The notes under the pieces: model-generated | The model's database searches: none | What the model was told of the DNA's origin: nothing | The model's input: the letters and a program-made list of their open reading frames with translations, nothing else | Made by a program: the position numbers and the translations under genes | In this document: one piece after another, positions 27,641 through 36,081 of the stretch | Layout: each line of letters begins with the position of its first letter | Position numbering within the stretch: position 1 is the stretch's first letter | Assembly: GCF_034932365.1 (NCBI RefSeq) | Contig: NZ_JAYGHR010000082.1 | Location: forward strand, 1 to 64,000 | Source: Capilliphycus robustus | Lineage (GTDB): Bacteria > Cyanobacteriota > Cyanobacteriia > Cyanobacteriales > Microcoleaceae | Reading direction: 5' to 3' | Length of the DNA stretch: 64,000 bases

Positions 27641-28447
27641 ATGAAACTCTCGCAGCAACAACTCAATACATTATCCACTTGTCCGCGTCGGTTTCAATAC
27701 ACCTACTTAGAGCAACTGATTTCCCCGCTTTCCCCCGAACAAGAAGAAAGACTTGCATGGGGAAACCGCTTTCACCTGTTAATGCAGCAGCGAGAATTAG
27801 GCTTACCCATAGAAAGTTTAGTAGCTGAAGATCCCTCACTCGGTGACAATTTAACTGCATTAATTCAAGCCGCCCCTGAGATTTTTAATTCTAATTTTAA
27901 TTTTAATCCTGACGTTCAAACTTTTCGAGAAGCGGAACATCAACGCATTCTCAACTTTCAAGATCATCTGCTGATCGGGGTTTATGATCTATTAATCGCC
28001 GACAATAAAACCGCTCAAATTATTGATTGGAAAACCTATCCTCGTCCTCAAAATTATGGTCATCTGATCAAAAATTGGCAAACGAGGCTTTATCCCTATC
28101 TTTTAGTGGAAACGAGCGATTATTTACCCGAACAAGTTTCGATGACCTATTGGTTTGTCAAAGGAAACGAAAATTCCGAACCGGAATTTATCAAATTATC
28201 CTACAATAGTCAACAGCATCAACAAACCCAACAGGATCTCAGCCAACTGATCACCCAACTTGATTATAATCTCCAACGCTACGAACAAGCAGAACCCTTT
28301 CCTCAAGTTAACCTTTCAAAAGGAGAGTGTAAATCTTGTTCTTTTGCCTTGCGTTGTCAGCGAATTCAGGAAACGGATGATCATTTTTGGGAATTCAACG
28401 TTAACAAACTGCCAAATCTCGCTAAAATAGAAGAAATTCCCATCTAA
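27641..28447 (+). CDS. PD-(D/E)XK nuclease family protein
   Basis: 268 residues with RecB/AddB-like nuclease features: LSTCPRRFQYTYL near the N-terminus, IIDWKTY (motif with Asp and Lys) in the middle, and a C-terminal cysteine cluster CKSCSFALRC that may bind an iron-sulphur cluster with the N-terminal Cys. Cas4 and AddB share this layout, but no cas genes are present. The recJ-type gene starts 38 bp downstream, suggesting an operon for DNA end processing. Confidence 0.85.
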   Translation: MKLSQQQLNTLSTCPRRFQYTYLEQLISPLSPEQEERLAWGNRFHLLMQQRELGLPIESLVAEDPSLGDNLTALIQAAPEIFNSNFNFNPDVQTFREAEHQRILNFQDHLLIGVYDLLIADNKTAQIIDWKTYPRPQNYGHLIKNWQTRLYPYLLVETSDYLPEQVSMTYWFVKGNENSEPEFIKLSYNSQQHQQTQQDLSQLITQLDYNLQRYEQAEPFPQVNLSKGECKSCSFALRCQRIQETDDHFWEFNVNKLPNLAKIEEIPI

Positions 28448-28485
28448 ATCTCAAAGATATTTTCTCTCCAAAATCTTAAATTCAA

Positions 28486-30900
28486 ATGTGGCAAATTCAG
28501 CCGACTGTTGAGATTCCCGACTGGATAATTCCTGCAATTCGTCATCATGCCCCCCAGGTTGATGGACGTTTTGCCGCCCAGTTACTCCTGTCTCGTGGTA
28601 TTCAAACCCCCGAACAATTAGCAGTATTTCTCGATGCAAACCTCTACAAACCTGCAAATCCTTTTGAGTTTGGATTAGAGATGAAATGGGCAGTAAATCG
28701 ATTAGTGATTGCCCGCAACTGCGATGAAGCGATCGCGATTTGGGGAGATTTTGACGCCGATGGAATTACTGCAACATCTGTATTATGGGATGGATTAGGT
28801 CAGTTTTTCAACCAAATTGGAAGTATAGCAGAAACAACAGAAGACGCATCAGCCTATTTATGTTACTACATTCCCAATCGTTTAACAGACTCTCACGGCC
28901 TGAATATTTCGGGGATTGAAACATTAGCCCAACGGGGTGTAAAAGTGATTGTGACTTGCGATACAGGCAGTACCAATATTACTGAAATTAAATACGCCAA
29001 ACAGTTAGGAATTGATGTGATTGTCACCGATCATCATACCTTGCCGCCGACACGTCCGCCTGTTGTTTCGATTATTAATCCCCGCAATTTGCCCCCGCAG
29101 CATCCGATGTATCATCTCTCTGGGGTAGCGGTGGCTTATAAATTAGTCGAAGCCCTCTACAAAACTTTACCAGATATTCCCGAACGTCCCCTAGAAGATT
29201 TGTTAGATTTAGTGGCAATTGGGTTAATTGCGGATTTAGTTCAGCTTACCGGAGATTGTCGTTATCTCGCCCAACGGGGAATCGAAAAACTCAAACAACA
29301 ACAAACAACTTCGACTCGTCCGGGTGTGGCAAAATTATTGAATTTGTGTAAACGGACAGGCGATCGTCCGACGGATATTTCCTTTGGTTTAGGCCCTCGA
29401 ATTAACGCGGTGAGTCGCATTCAAGGAGACGCGAGTTTTTGTGTGGAATTACTCACCAGTCGAGATGAAAAACGCTGTGATCAATTGGCTTTAGAAACTG
29501 AATTAGCCAATACTCGCCGCAAGTCACTGCAACGAGAAGTGACAAAAGATGTAACGAAAAAACTCAGTCAATTAGACTTATCAACCACTTGTGTGATTGT
29601 GTTAACTGATCCTCAATGGCCGATTGGAGTTTTGGGGTTAGTCGCGGGTCAAGTGGCGCAAGAATATGGACGACCGACTATTTTATTAAGTACGGATATT
29701 GAAGGAAAAGAAGACAACAATCAACCCTTAGCCAGAGGTTCGGCGCGATCCGTTAATCAAATAGATTTGTATGAATTAGTCCGAGGTCAGGCGCATTTAT
29801 TACATCGGTTTGGCGGTCATCCGTTTGCGGCTGGGTTAAGTATACCTGTGGAAAATATTCCGATGTTTACAGAGGCGATTAACCGTCAACTGCGAGAACA
29901 AATTGAACAGATTCCCGGTGGGGGATTAGAACCAATTATCCAAATCGATTTAGTTTGTACAGTGTCGGAATTGGGAGTCGATTTATTTCAAGAGTTGAAA
30001 CTGTTAGAACCTTGTGGGATGGGAAATCCTGTTCCTCATATTTTAATAGAAAATTGTTGGTTTAACAATCCCTGGCATCAAAATGAAAAAGATTTTAAAG
30101 GTCAGAAGATTTCTTATATTAAAACCACCTTTGAACTGTGGGATGAATCTGTAGAAATAGGATTTCCCGGTGTTTGGTGGGGTCACTACAAAGACGAAGT
30201 TCCCCCAGGGCGATGTGATGCGGTGGTTGAACTCGATTATAATATGTTTAAAAAACGTTATGAGGTGCGTTTATTAGAGGTTCGTCCCGTTGAAAATGCA
30301 AATTTAAAGCCTGTTTCTCGGAGAATTGATTATATTATTGACTGGCGAAATGGCAATCAAAATCTCTGGGAAGCGGAAGTTTTTGAGGATAGAAAGCCTT
30401 TAATCATAGAAGATTGTCCGACGAGTTGGGATGATTTGCGGGTGTGGTTTAGGCGTTTAATTCATCCCGAACATCAGTTAATTCTGGCTTATCAGACTGA
30501 ACCTGCTATTTCACCGCTAGAAATTTGGGAAAAACTGATCGGAATTGCCAAATATTTAAGTCGAACCGGAGAATCAGTCACCCGAAAAAAATTGCATAAA
30601 ATGTTAACCATTGGTGATCCAACGTTGATGTGGGGTTTTGAGAGTTTAAGACAATTAGGATTTAAAATCGAACATCATAATCGCGAATTTTATATGAGTC
30701 AAGCCGAAAATCAAGAAACAACTGAAGCGGAAAAATTAGCAAAATTCTCAGATTTTATTGATAAATTTTTTGCGGCTATTCAAGAAGAAAGATTTCGCCG
30801 CCAGTATTTCTGTGAAGTTCCTCTGTCCACCATTCAAGCGATCGCTCATCAAACCCTCACTCATGCTATCTCAGAGGAAGCTTCACTTGCAGACTGGTGA
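28486..30900 (+). CDS. recJ: Single-stranded-DNA-specific exonuclease RecJ
   Basis: 804 residues. The DHH superfamily motifs are present: WGDFDADGITA, TCDTGSTN, and TDHHTLPP (DHH). A DHHA1-type domain with HRFGGHPFAAGLSI follows, and a long C-terminal extension (about residues 560-804) that is specific to cyanobacterial RecJ-type proteins. RecJ degrades single-stranded DNA 5' to 3' in recombination and repair. The length is greater than E. coli RecJ (577). The upstream nuclease gene may be co-transcribed. Confidence 0.92.
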   Translation: MWQIQPTVEIPDWIIPAIRHHAPQVDGRFAAQLLLSRGIQTPEQLAVFLDANLYKPANPFEFGLEMKWAVNRLVIARNCDEAIAIWGDFDADGITATSVLWDGLGQFFNQIGSIAETTEDASAYLCYYIPNRLTDSHGLNISGIETLAQRGVKVIVTCDTGSTNITEIKYAKQLGIDVIVTDHHTLPPTRPPVVSIINPRNLPPQHPMYHLSGVAVAYKLVEALYKTLPDIPERPLEDLLDLVAIGLIADLVQLTGDCRYLAQRGIEKLKQQQTTSTRPGVAKLLNLCKRTGDRPTDISFGLGPRINAVSRIQGDASFCVELLTSRDEKRCDQLALETELANTRRKSLQREVTKDVTKKLSQLDLSTTCVIVLTDPQWPIGVLGLVAGQVAQEYGRPTILLSTDIEGKEDNNQPLARGSARSVNQIDLYELVRGQAHLLHRFGGHPFAAGLSIPVENIPMFTEAINRQLREQIEQIPGGGLEPIIQIDLVCTVSELGVDLFQELKLLEPCGMGNPVPHILIENCWFNNPWHQNEKDFKGQKISYIKTTFELWDESVEIGFPGVWWGHYKDEVPPGRCDAVVELDYNMFKKRYEVRLLEVRPVENANLKPVSRRIDYIIDWRNGNQNLWEAEVFEDRKPLIIEDCPTSWDDLRVWFRRLIHPEHQLILAYQTEPAISPLEIWEKLIGIAKYLSRTGESVTRKKLHKMLTIGDPTLMWGFESLRQLGFKIEHHNREFYMSQAENQETTEAEKLAKFSDFIDKFFAAIQEERFRRQYFCEVPLSTIQAIAHQTLTHAISEEASLADW

Positions 30901-30995
30901 TCGATGTAATATCAGTAATTTTACCGAAAATTATGCAATTTTTGTTTCTGAGGAAAGGGATGACTCATTCCCCAGCCAAAAAATAAATGACCGTA

Positions 30996-31052
30996 GGGGC
31001 GGGTTCTGCCAATATCTTTACTACTACTTCGAGATTGAGATAAACCCGCCCC
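30996..31052. repeat. Inverted repeat with 10-bp GC-rich arms
   Basis: GGGGCGGGTT (30996-31005) and AACCCGCCCC (31043-31052) flank a 37-nt loop. This resembles short palindromic repeat elements of Oscillatoriales genomes. It lies just after recJ and could end or stabilise that transcript. Confidence 0.65.
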
Positions 31053-31193
31053 ACCCCATAACAGAATTAATCAACCGGATATCATATTATATTACGATCT
31101 TTGACAGACCCCAAACCGTCGGGTGTGTCAAACCCATTAATTTTGTGGGAGTGGCAAAAGTTTTAATAACTTAACGCCAAAGGAGTTATAATT

Positions 31194-31907
31194 TCAAGAA
31201 AGAGCGACAGAGGGTTTTAAAGTTAAAATCGGTAATATTTGTTCAAGTTTTAGATGACTCGCAACTTGAGCGAGTTGATTGATATCTCGCGGGTTTTCGA
31301 GATAAGGTAAAATTCCTAAAACGGGAATTTGAGTTAACGATTCAATCAAATGAATGGGACTCCAATTTTCAATATCTTGTTCTTGACAAGGTTGCCCACA
31401 ATTGAGGATAATACCTCTAATATTAACCCCCATTCTTCTAGCTAAAGCAACATTAGAAACGGCTTGAGCGATCGCCCCTAATCTCACGGGAACGACTAAA
31501 ACCGTCGGTAAACGCCAATCTCGGGCTAAATCTGCCACAATCAATTCATAAGTAATCGGAGAACCTAAACCTCCCACACCTTCAATAATCACAAAATCTC
31601 GCTGTTGTTGAAGATTACAAAACGCCGCCCAAACCTTTTCGAGTTCAACTTTTCGCCCTTCTTGTTCCGCCGCAATGGGAGGGGCTAAAGGGGCTTGAAA
31701 ATAAAGAGGTGTGATTTCTTCCAGTGATTGTTCGAGGGAAAAAAGTTGAGAATACAATTCGCGATCGCCTACACCCGATTGTAAAGGCTTCATTACCCCT
31801 AAACGGTGAGATGAACAATATTTTTTCCAGTAAGCAATTAAAGCGGTTGTCAATACCGTTTTTCCCGCATCGGTATCGGTTCCAGAAATCAGAAGAGAGT
31901 TGATCAT
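31194..31907 (-). CDS. bioD: Dethiobiotin synthetase
   Basis: 237 residues with the BioD P-loop GTDTDAGKT (9-17), the VMKPLQSG segment and the EGVGGLGSPI segment. BioD closes the ureido ring of biotin from 7,8-diaminopelargonic acid, CO2 and ATP. No other biotin genes are near, which is usual in cyanobacteria. The kinase gene lies 71 bp upstream on the same strand. Confidence 0.94.
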   Translation of the reverse strand: MINSLLISGTDTDAGKTVLTTALIAYWKKYCSSHRLGVMKPLQSGVGDRELYSQLFSLEQSLEEITPLYFQAPLAPPIAAEQEGRKVELEKVWAAFCNLQQQRDFVIIEGVGGLGSPITYELIVADLARDWRLPTVLVVPVRLGAIAQAVSNVALARRMGVNIRGIILNCGQPCQEQDIENWSPIHLIESLTQIPVLGILPYLENPRDINQLAQVASHLKLEQILPILTLKPSVALS

Positions 31908-31978
31908 AATGATGGGTTTGAGGGCTAATTAATCAAAAAACTTGAGATTTGAAAGTTTTGAAGTTGAGGAAATTTTTT

Positions 31979-34048
31979 TTAACCTGTATTTGAATCGTTC
32001 ATATTCTCCTCTCCGGCTTCTTCCTCAATTTCTGGAAAAAAAGTCGGTTCTTTAACCGTTGGTTTAGGAGATAAAGTCGGTTCAAGTTCGGACTGCTGTT
32101 CGTCTGGGGGTTCGGGTTTAGGAACCAGTTGGATTTTGGGTTCCTGGGAAGATTTAGGAGGTTCTTCCGGCTTCGGTTCCGGTAGAGGTTCCGGTTCCGG
32201 TAGAGGTTCCGGTTCCGGTAGAGGTTCCGGTTCAGGAGTGGGTGTCGGTTCCGGGGTGGGTTTCGGTTCGGGATTGGGTTTAAACGTCGGTTCCGGTTGG
32301 GGAGTCGGTTCAAACGTCGGTTCCGGTTCGGGTATCGGTTCAAACGTCGGTTCCGGTTCGGGTATCGGTTCAAACGTCGGTTCCGGTTCGGGTATCGGTT
32401 CAAACGTCGGTTCCGGTTCGGGTTCAGGAAGAAGGGGAGGGAGAGTATTAACCAGATGAACTTCTAAGTTGTAGCTGGTTTCTGCAAGTCCGGGTACAGT
32501 TTGTAACTCAATTGTATAATCTCCGCTCACAGGTACCGTTCCCTGCCATGAGGAGACCTCTTGCGATCCCGAATCAACCGGATTTTCATCGGGATCATAC
32601 ACATTCAATAACACCCCATCTCCCGAAACAACCACATAAAGTTGTTCTTGGGCTTCGGCAGACACAACATAACTCGTCCTTGTCCCGCCTTGTAATAACC
32701 CTTCGATGACTACAGGTTCGCCAGGATAAACATCTAGGCGGCGACCCGAAGAATCAGTTGTAGGAGTGGGTTGGGGTGAGGGTGTTGCTTCAGGAGTTGG
32801 TGTGGGTCTGATTGGTTCTCGAGGGGGAATCACAGTTGATCCTGGTCGAGTCGGTCTGGGTGAAAGAGTCGGATTGGGACTAATGACGACTTCAGGAGTT
32901 TGCTCGGATTTGCCCTGATCATCGGTTAATAAACCTCGAATTAACGCCACCGATCCCCATCCCGTCAGGAGTGCAACCACCATCCCCGTAGTGACAATCA
33001 CCCAAGGATTTTCCCACAACGATTTAGGCGCAGTGGTGGGAATGGTTGGACTATTATTACTATTATTATTATTAGAGTTGGCGTTAGGACTCGCCGGAGT
33101 GGAAAGAGACGCCAGATGTCCCACCGCCACCGTCTTCATTTCAGATAGATTAGGAGCGGGTGTTCCGGGTGTTCCTGCCGTTTTAGGAGTCGGGGGATCG
33201 AGATTTTGTAAAGCCCGTTCAAGTTCCGCAGCCGACTGATAGCGATCGCCCGGTTGACGACTCAACATTCGATTGATAATTTGAGCAAAGGCTGGACGCA
33301 CCACCACCGCTTGTTGCCAATTCCAAGTGAGTGTAGTTTGATCGAGCAGATGATGGGGTTCGTGACCCGTGAGTAGAACAATGGTTGTCACACCCAAAGC
33401 ATAGAGATCGCTACTGGGGGACACTTTTCCGGTTTGCAACTGTTCGAGGGGAGCATAACCCAGTTTCCCGACTCGGGTGACAGGCGGTAGAGTTCCTTGG
33501 GCGGAATGAATTTGAGTCGCTAAGGCGTTGACGACCCCGAAATCGATTAAAACCGGGATTTGGTCACGCTGTCGCAAAATAATATTATCGGGTGAAATAT
33601 CTCGATGAATGATCCCTAAGCTGTGAATATAATCCAGGATGGGTAAGATTTGCCGCAAAAACTGCAAGACTTCGACTTCTGAGAAGGTCGTTGGAAAGCC
33701 TGGAGGTGCGTTTTTCCGCTCGTTGAGTAGGGTGTGATAGGTTTTTCCTTCTACATAGTCTTGGACGAGGAACAGGCGTTGATTTTCCTCGAAGACTGCA
33801 CAAAATTGAGGGATTTGGGGATGTTTAATTTGGTAGAGAACCTGTGCTTCTCGCCGAAAGAGTTCTTTTGACTTCTCAAAGGCGTAGGTTTCTGTGGTTG
33901 GGGGAATGAATTCTTTAAGCGCACAGCGTTCGTTAAAGCGTCCTTGGTCTTCTGCGAGATAGGTACGACCGAACCCCCCCTGACCCAAAATATCGAGTAA
34001 GCGGTAGCGATTTTGCAGAACTGTTCCAAGTGGGATGGCAGGTTGCAT
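31979..34048 (-). CDS. Serine/threonine protein kinase with PPC and PEP-rich tail
   Basis: 689 residues. The kinase domain (about 14-285) has the G-loop GQGGFGRTY (22-30), Lys45 (ALKEF), the catalytic HRD (148-150) and a DFG (169-171). One transmembrane helix (about 347-371, WVIVTTGMVVALLTGWGSVAL) follows. Outside the membrane there is a PPC-like domain (about 450-530), then an unusual tail of PEPEPTFEPI decapeptides and an acidic C-terminus. It is a bacterial Hanks-type receptor kinase; the ligand is unknown. It is divergently transcribed from a GUN4-domain gene. Confidence 0.93.
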   Translation of the reverse strand: MQPAIPLGTVLQNRYRLLDILGQGGFGRTYLAEDQGRFNERCALKEFIPPTTETYAFEKSKELFRREAQVLYQIKHPQIPQFCAVFEENQRLFLVQDYVEGKTYHTLLNERKNAPPGFPTTFSEVEVLQFLRQILPILDYIHSLGIIHRDISPDNIILRQRDQIPVLIDFGVVNALATQIHSAQGTLPPVTRVGKLGYAPLEQLQTGKVSPSSDLYALGVTTIVLLTGHEPHHLLDQTTLTWNWQQAVVVRPAFAQIINRMLSRQPGDRYQSAAELERALQNLDPPTPKTAGTPGTPAPNLSEMKTVAVGHLASLSTPASPNANSNNNNSNNSPTIPTTAPKSLWENPWVIVTTGMVVALLTGWGSVALIRGLLTDDQGKSEQTPEVVISPNPTLSPRPTRPGSTVIPPREPIRPTPTPEATPSPQPTPTTDSSGRRLDVYPGEPVVIEGLLQGGTRTSYVVSAEAQEQLYVVVSGDGVLLNVYDPDENPVDSGSQEVSSWQGTVPVSGDYTIELQTVPGLAETSYNLEVHLVNTLPPLLPEPEPEPTFEPIPEPEPTFEPIPEPEPTFEPIPEPEPTFEPTPQPEPTFKPNPEPKPTPEPTPTPEPEPLPEPEPLPEPEPLPEPKPEEPPKSSQEPKIQLVPKPEPPDEQQSELEPTLSPKPTVKEPTFFPEIEEEAGEENMNDSNTG
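32179..32430 (-). repeat. Tandem repeats in the kinase tail (30-bp and 18-bp units)
   Basis: Four nearly identical 30-bp units lie at about 32311-32430 and encode PEPEPTFEPI. A second array of 18-bp units near 32179-32232 encodes EPLPEP. Both are in frame and probably vary in number. Confidence 0.9.
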
Positions 34049-34323
34049 AGGAGGTCGATAGAGAGAAGCACTTCAATTCTAAAGTTTAGATGAACTATTT
34101 TGTCACTCGTTAGTGGTCAGTTGTTAAACTGTTCCCTCTGTTTCCTGAATATTAGCCGATTCTGATGGATACAACAGTCACCAGGGAACAGGGAACACCG
34201 GATCAGTCGAGTAACTGATCGCTGGTGAGTGTAAAGAACCTGCCCTACTACTACTGTTTGCTCTGTCGAGGGATTTAGAATAGAAGAGCGATTACTCTTC
34301 AACTGTTTTGCGAGGTCGAGGCG

Positions 34324-35133
34324 TTGTCTAACGAAATTTCTCGGATTCCCGATGGTGACGCTGATCTAGCTCCCACTCCCTGTGATCTGATGTATCCTTG
34401 TCCGGTTTGTCAAAATGGATATCAACCGGAAACTCTTTCATTTTGTCCGGTGTGTGGTTGGGATTTAACAGCTTGTCCACCTGCTTTTATTGAGCGACAA
34501 AGCCAGCAAGTTGCTTGGGCTAAAAAGATGTGGCAAAAGCTACAACTCTTAGAAAAAACACAGGCTCAAGTTACTCAGAATACTGCTTCTACAGATCAGG
34601 GTTTGATCCTGATTTCTTCTCCCCCAAATCAGCAGATTCAATCCGTGAATCTATTAGAGATGAACTCGGAGCGGGGAATTAATTACACCTCTCTTGCTCG
34701 TCTTTTAGAAGCCCGACAGTGGCGAGAAGCGGATGAGGAAACAACTCGATTGATGTTACTCGCTGCTCATCGGGAACAGGAAGGTTATCTTGACGTTTAT
34801 TCGATTCGTGATTTTCCTTGTACTGATCTTTCTACGATTAACCAACTCTGGCTCGAATACAGTCGCGGACATTTTGGCTTTTCTGTACAAAAGCGCATTT
34901 GGGAAAGTATCAATAAGCAGCAAGATTTGGCATCTGAAACTAATTTTGGGGATTGTTTGGGTTGGCGAAAAGATGGAGACTGGTTAGATTATGATGACCT
35001 CGTTTTTGATCTGCGATCGCCTCAAGGTCATCTCCCGGTTGGCTTTGCTTGGTGGGTGGTTTGGTGGTGTATTTCTTTGTCTAGGGTGGTGGTTTTTGAG
35101 GTGTTTGAACGCCTCGATACTTGTCAGTTTTGA
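34324..35133 (+). CDS. GUN4-domain protein with N-terminal zinc ribbon
   Basis: Up to 269 residues. Near the N-terminus two CxxC pairs (CPVCQNG, CPVCGWD) form a zinc ribbon. The GUN4 domain follows (about 115-269) with READEETTRLML, IRDFPCTDLSTINQLW, GHFGFSVQKRIW and GHLP. The listed TTG start lacks a good ribosome-binding site; ATG at 34390 is an alternative. Its stop codon TGA (35131-35133) lies inside the TCAA end of the adjoining mini-element, so the natural C-terminus may have been altered, though it ends in the usual RLDTC-type pattern. Divergent from the kinase gene. Confidence 0.85.
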   Translation: MSNEISRIPDGDADLAPTPCDLMYPCPVCQNGYQPETLSFCPVCGWDLTACPPAFIERQSQQVAWAKKMWQKLQLLEKTQAQVTQNTASTDQGLILISSPPNQQIQSVNLLEMNSERGINYTSLARLLEARQWREADEETTRLMLLAAHREQEGYLDVYSIRDFPCTDLSTINQLWLEYSRGHFGFSVQKRIWESINKQQDLASETNFGDCLGWRKDGDWLDYDDLVFDLRSPQGHLPVGFAWWVVWWCISLSRVVVFEVFERLDTCQF

Positions 35134-35452
35134 CATACTCCCCATTTCTAAAGAAAGGGGATTCTCCAAGCCTCACGGCTTTGGATTACTGATTCATTGA
35201 CAACCCTTACAGCAAGCTAGTTTCCTAACCTACTCCAGAGGGGTGAGTCTCCCCAGTCGTTCATCCCATTTCAGAGATAGTTTCGGTATGCCCTACCGTA
35301 CTTGAGAAAAAAATGCTTTGTTCTCTGTACTTGGTGCTTTAAGGTTTTATATGGCCAAAGCATTTCTTGCAAGAACCCCATACCTTAAGTTTTCAAGGTT
35401 AATTGCATCGATTAGATGCTGGGTTTTTCAACTGGTTGAATACCCTGCCAGT
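35134..35452 (-). ncRNA. Candidate omega-RNA-type transcript of the mini-element
   Basis: The promoter just upstream and the position up to the right end predict a minus-strand RNA of roughly 320 nt whose 3' scaffold hairpins are those of the TnpB guide RNA. If processed like an omega RNA, its guide would be copied from the flank, i.e. the antisense of the last codons of the GUN4 gene (about 35110-35129). Existence of the transcript is inference. Confidence 0.4.
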
Positions 35453-35458
35453 AGAGTT

Positions 35459-35467
35459 ATTATAGCA
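35459..35467 (-). promoter_or_regulatory. Extended -10 box of the mini-element
   Basis: On the minus strand TGCTATAAT is a perfect extended -10. It lies at the same place after the left hairpin as TGGTACAAT in the element at 2873-3192. Confidence 0.5.
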
Positions 35468-35513
35468 TTAGAAAGAGCCTTATATCCCCATACCTGAAGG
35501 TAGGGGCGTGTGC

Positions 35514-35692
35514 GGCAATTTTTGGTAAATTGTTCGGCAACCTGCAATTTTAAGTTGTTCCATTGCCTTTCGCAGTCCGCTCATTAAACGCAACCTCAGA
35601 TCATTGGTTCCAAATCGCTCTACAAACTCCTCCCACTCACAAAAATGCACTCCAGGGGGTAGATTTCCATTCTCATCAAAGTTCGGAATCAC
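35514..35692 (-). pseudogene. Truncated DUF6932 (nucleotidyltransferase-like) gene
   Basis: From a GTG at 35692 the frame reads IPNFDENGNLPPGVHF, then WEEFVERFGTNDLRLRLMSG and LKIAGCRTIYQ. This is the start of DUF6932 proteins, which normally continue with a DGSFVT nucleotidyltransferase-like motif. Here the frame runs straight into the mini-element's left end (LPHTPLPSGMGI is element sequence). The rest of the gene is not in the window, so an insertion with deletion is likely. Confidence 0.6.
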
Positions 35693-35774
35693 GTCCTCAC
35701 ATCCACAGTATAAATTGCGCCGCGATCGCGCATCAATTTTATCACACTTACCCTCTACCTCAACCTGAATGGCA

Positions 35775-35834
35775 GGCTGGATAGAGCATCCGCCTTGCAC
35801 GCGCAAGGTTAGGGGTTAAACTCCCCTGGACTCC
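35775..35834 (+). pseudogene. tRNA-like remnant
   Basis: The sequence GCTGGATAGAGC resembles a D-loop and 3' D-stem. An anticodon arm follows (TCCGC, loop CTTGCAC with TGC in the anticodon place, GCGCA with one mismatch), then a 5-nt variable region, a perfect T-arm (AGGGG, loop TTAAACT, CCCCT) and GGACTCCA as a 3' acceptor strand. The 5' acceptor strand and the 5' half of the D-stem are missing, so it cannot be a functional tRNA. Possibly left by integration at a tRNA gene. Confidence 0.45.
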
Positions 35835-35991
35835 ATTTTCCTTTGCTGTTCTGCGCTTGGAAGCTGAAATCTTTATCTGTTAAGGGTTGTAGCGGTCTAT
35901 GGTTTTCTAACTGCTGCAAGGTCAACAAAAAATTTTTTTCAAAACTCGTAAAATTGACATCTTTAACTGATAGAGAAGTTAGATGTTCCAT
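35809..35991 (-). CDS. Possible small hypothetical protein
   Basis: A 60-codon ORF with sensible composition (for example KDVNFTSFEKNFLLTLQQL). Its last codons overlap the tRNA-like remnant, so the 3' end may be foreign and the gene truncated. Not recognised. It lies just upstream of the DUF6932 fragment on the same strand and may be an antitoxin-like or accessory partner, but nothing proves this. Confidence 0.4.
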   Translation of the reverse strand: MEHLTSLSVKDVNFTSFEKNFLLTLQQLENHRPLQPLTDKDFSFQAQNSKGKWSPGEFNP

Positions 35992-36081
35992 TCACTCGGA
36001 ATAACTCTCTAACCAATCCACTCTATTTTTATAAACTTTAGTTCAGTTCCGTTCTAGGTTATTAAGTTGGGTAATTAAATT

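Larger units (their letters stand above)
35130..35513 (-). mobile_element. tnpB-less IS200/IS605-derived mini-element
   Basis: Read on the minus strand: a left-end hairpin (CCCCTACC, short loop, GGTATGGGG; 35506-35486), GGGGATATAAGG, an extended -10 box, about 300 nt without an intact ORF, then a right end with a GGGG-rich hairpin closing in GGGGAGTATGTCAA at 35130. The right end matches that of the TnpB element at 157-195 (GGGAGTGTCAA). The internal reading KWDERLGRLTPLE resembles the C-terminal tail of cyanobacterial TnpB as I remember it. This is therefore a deletion derivative that keeps both ends and the RNA part. It has cut into the DUF6932 gene on one side and abuts the GUN4 gene on the other. 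Confidence 0.7.

Noticed and set aside
27641..28447. Cas4
   Set aside because: PD-(D/E)XK fold and Cys cluster fit, but no CRISPR array or cas gene lies nearby, and the neighbour is recJ.
32136..32459. Plus-strand Gly/Ser repeat ORF
   Set aside because: Complement of the PEPEPTFEPI repeats in the kinase gene.
35775..35834. Functional tRNA-Ala
   Set aside because: The 5' acceptor strand and 5' D-stem do not pair, and the T-loop is TTAAACT rather than TTCRA-type.
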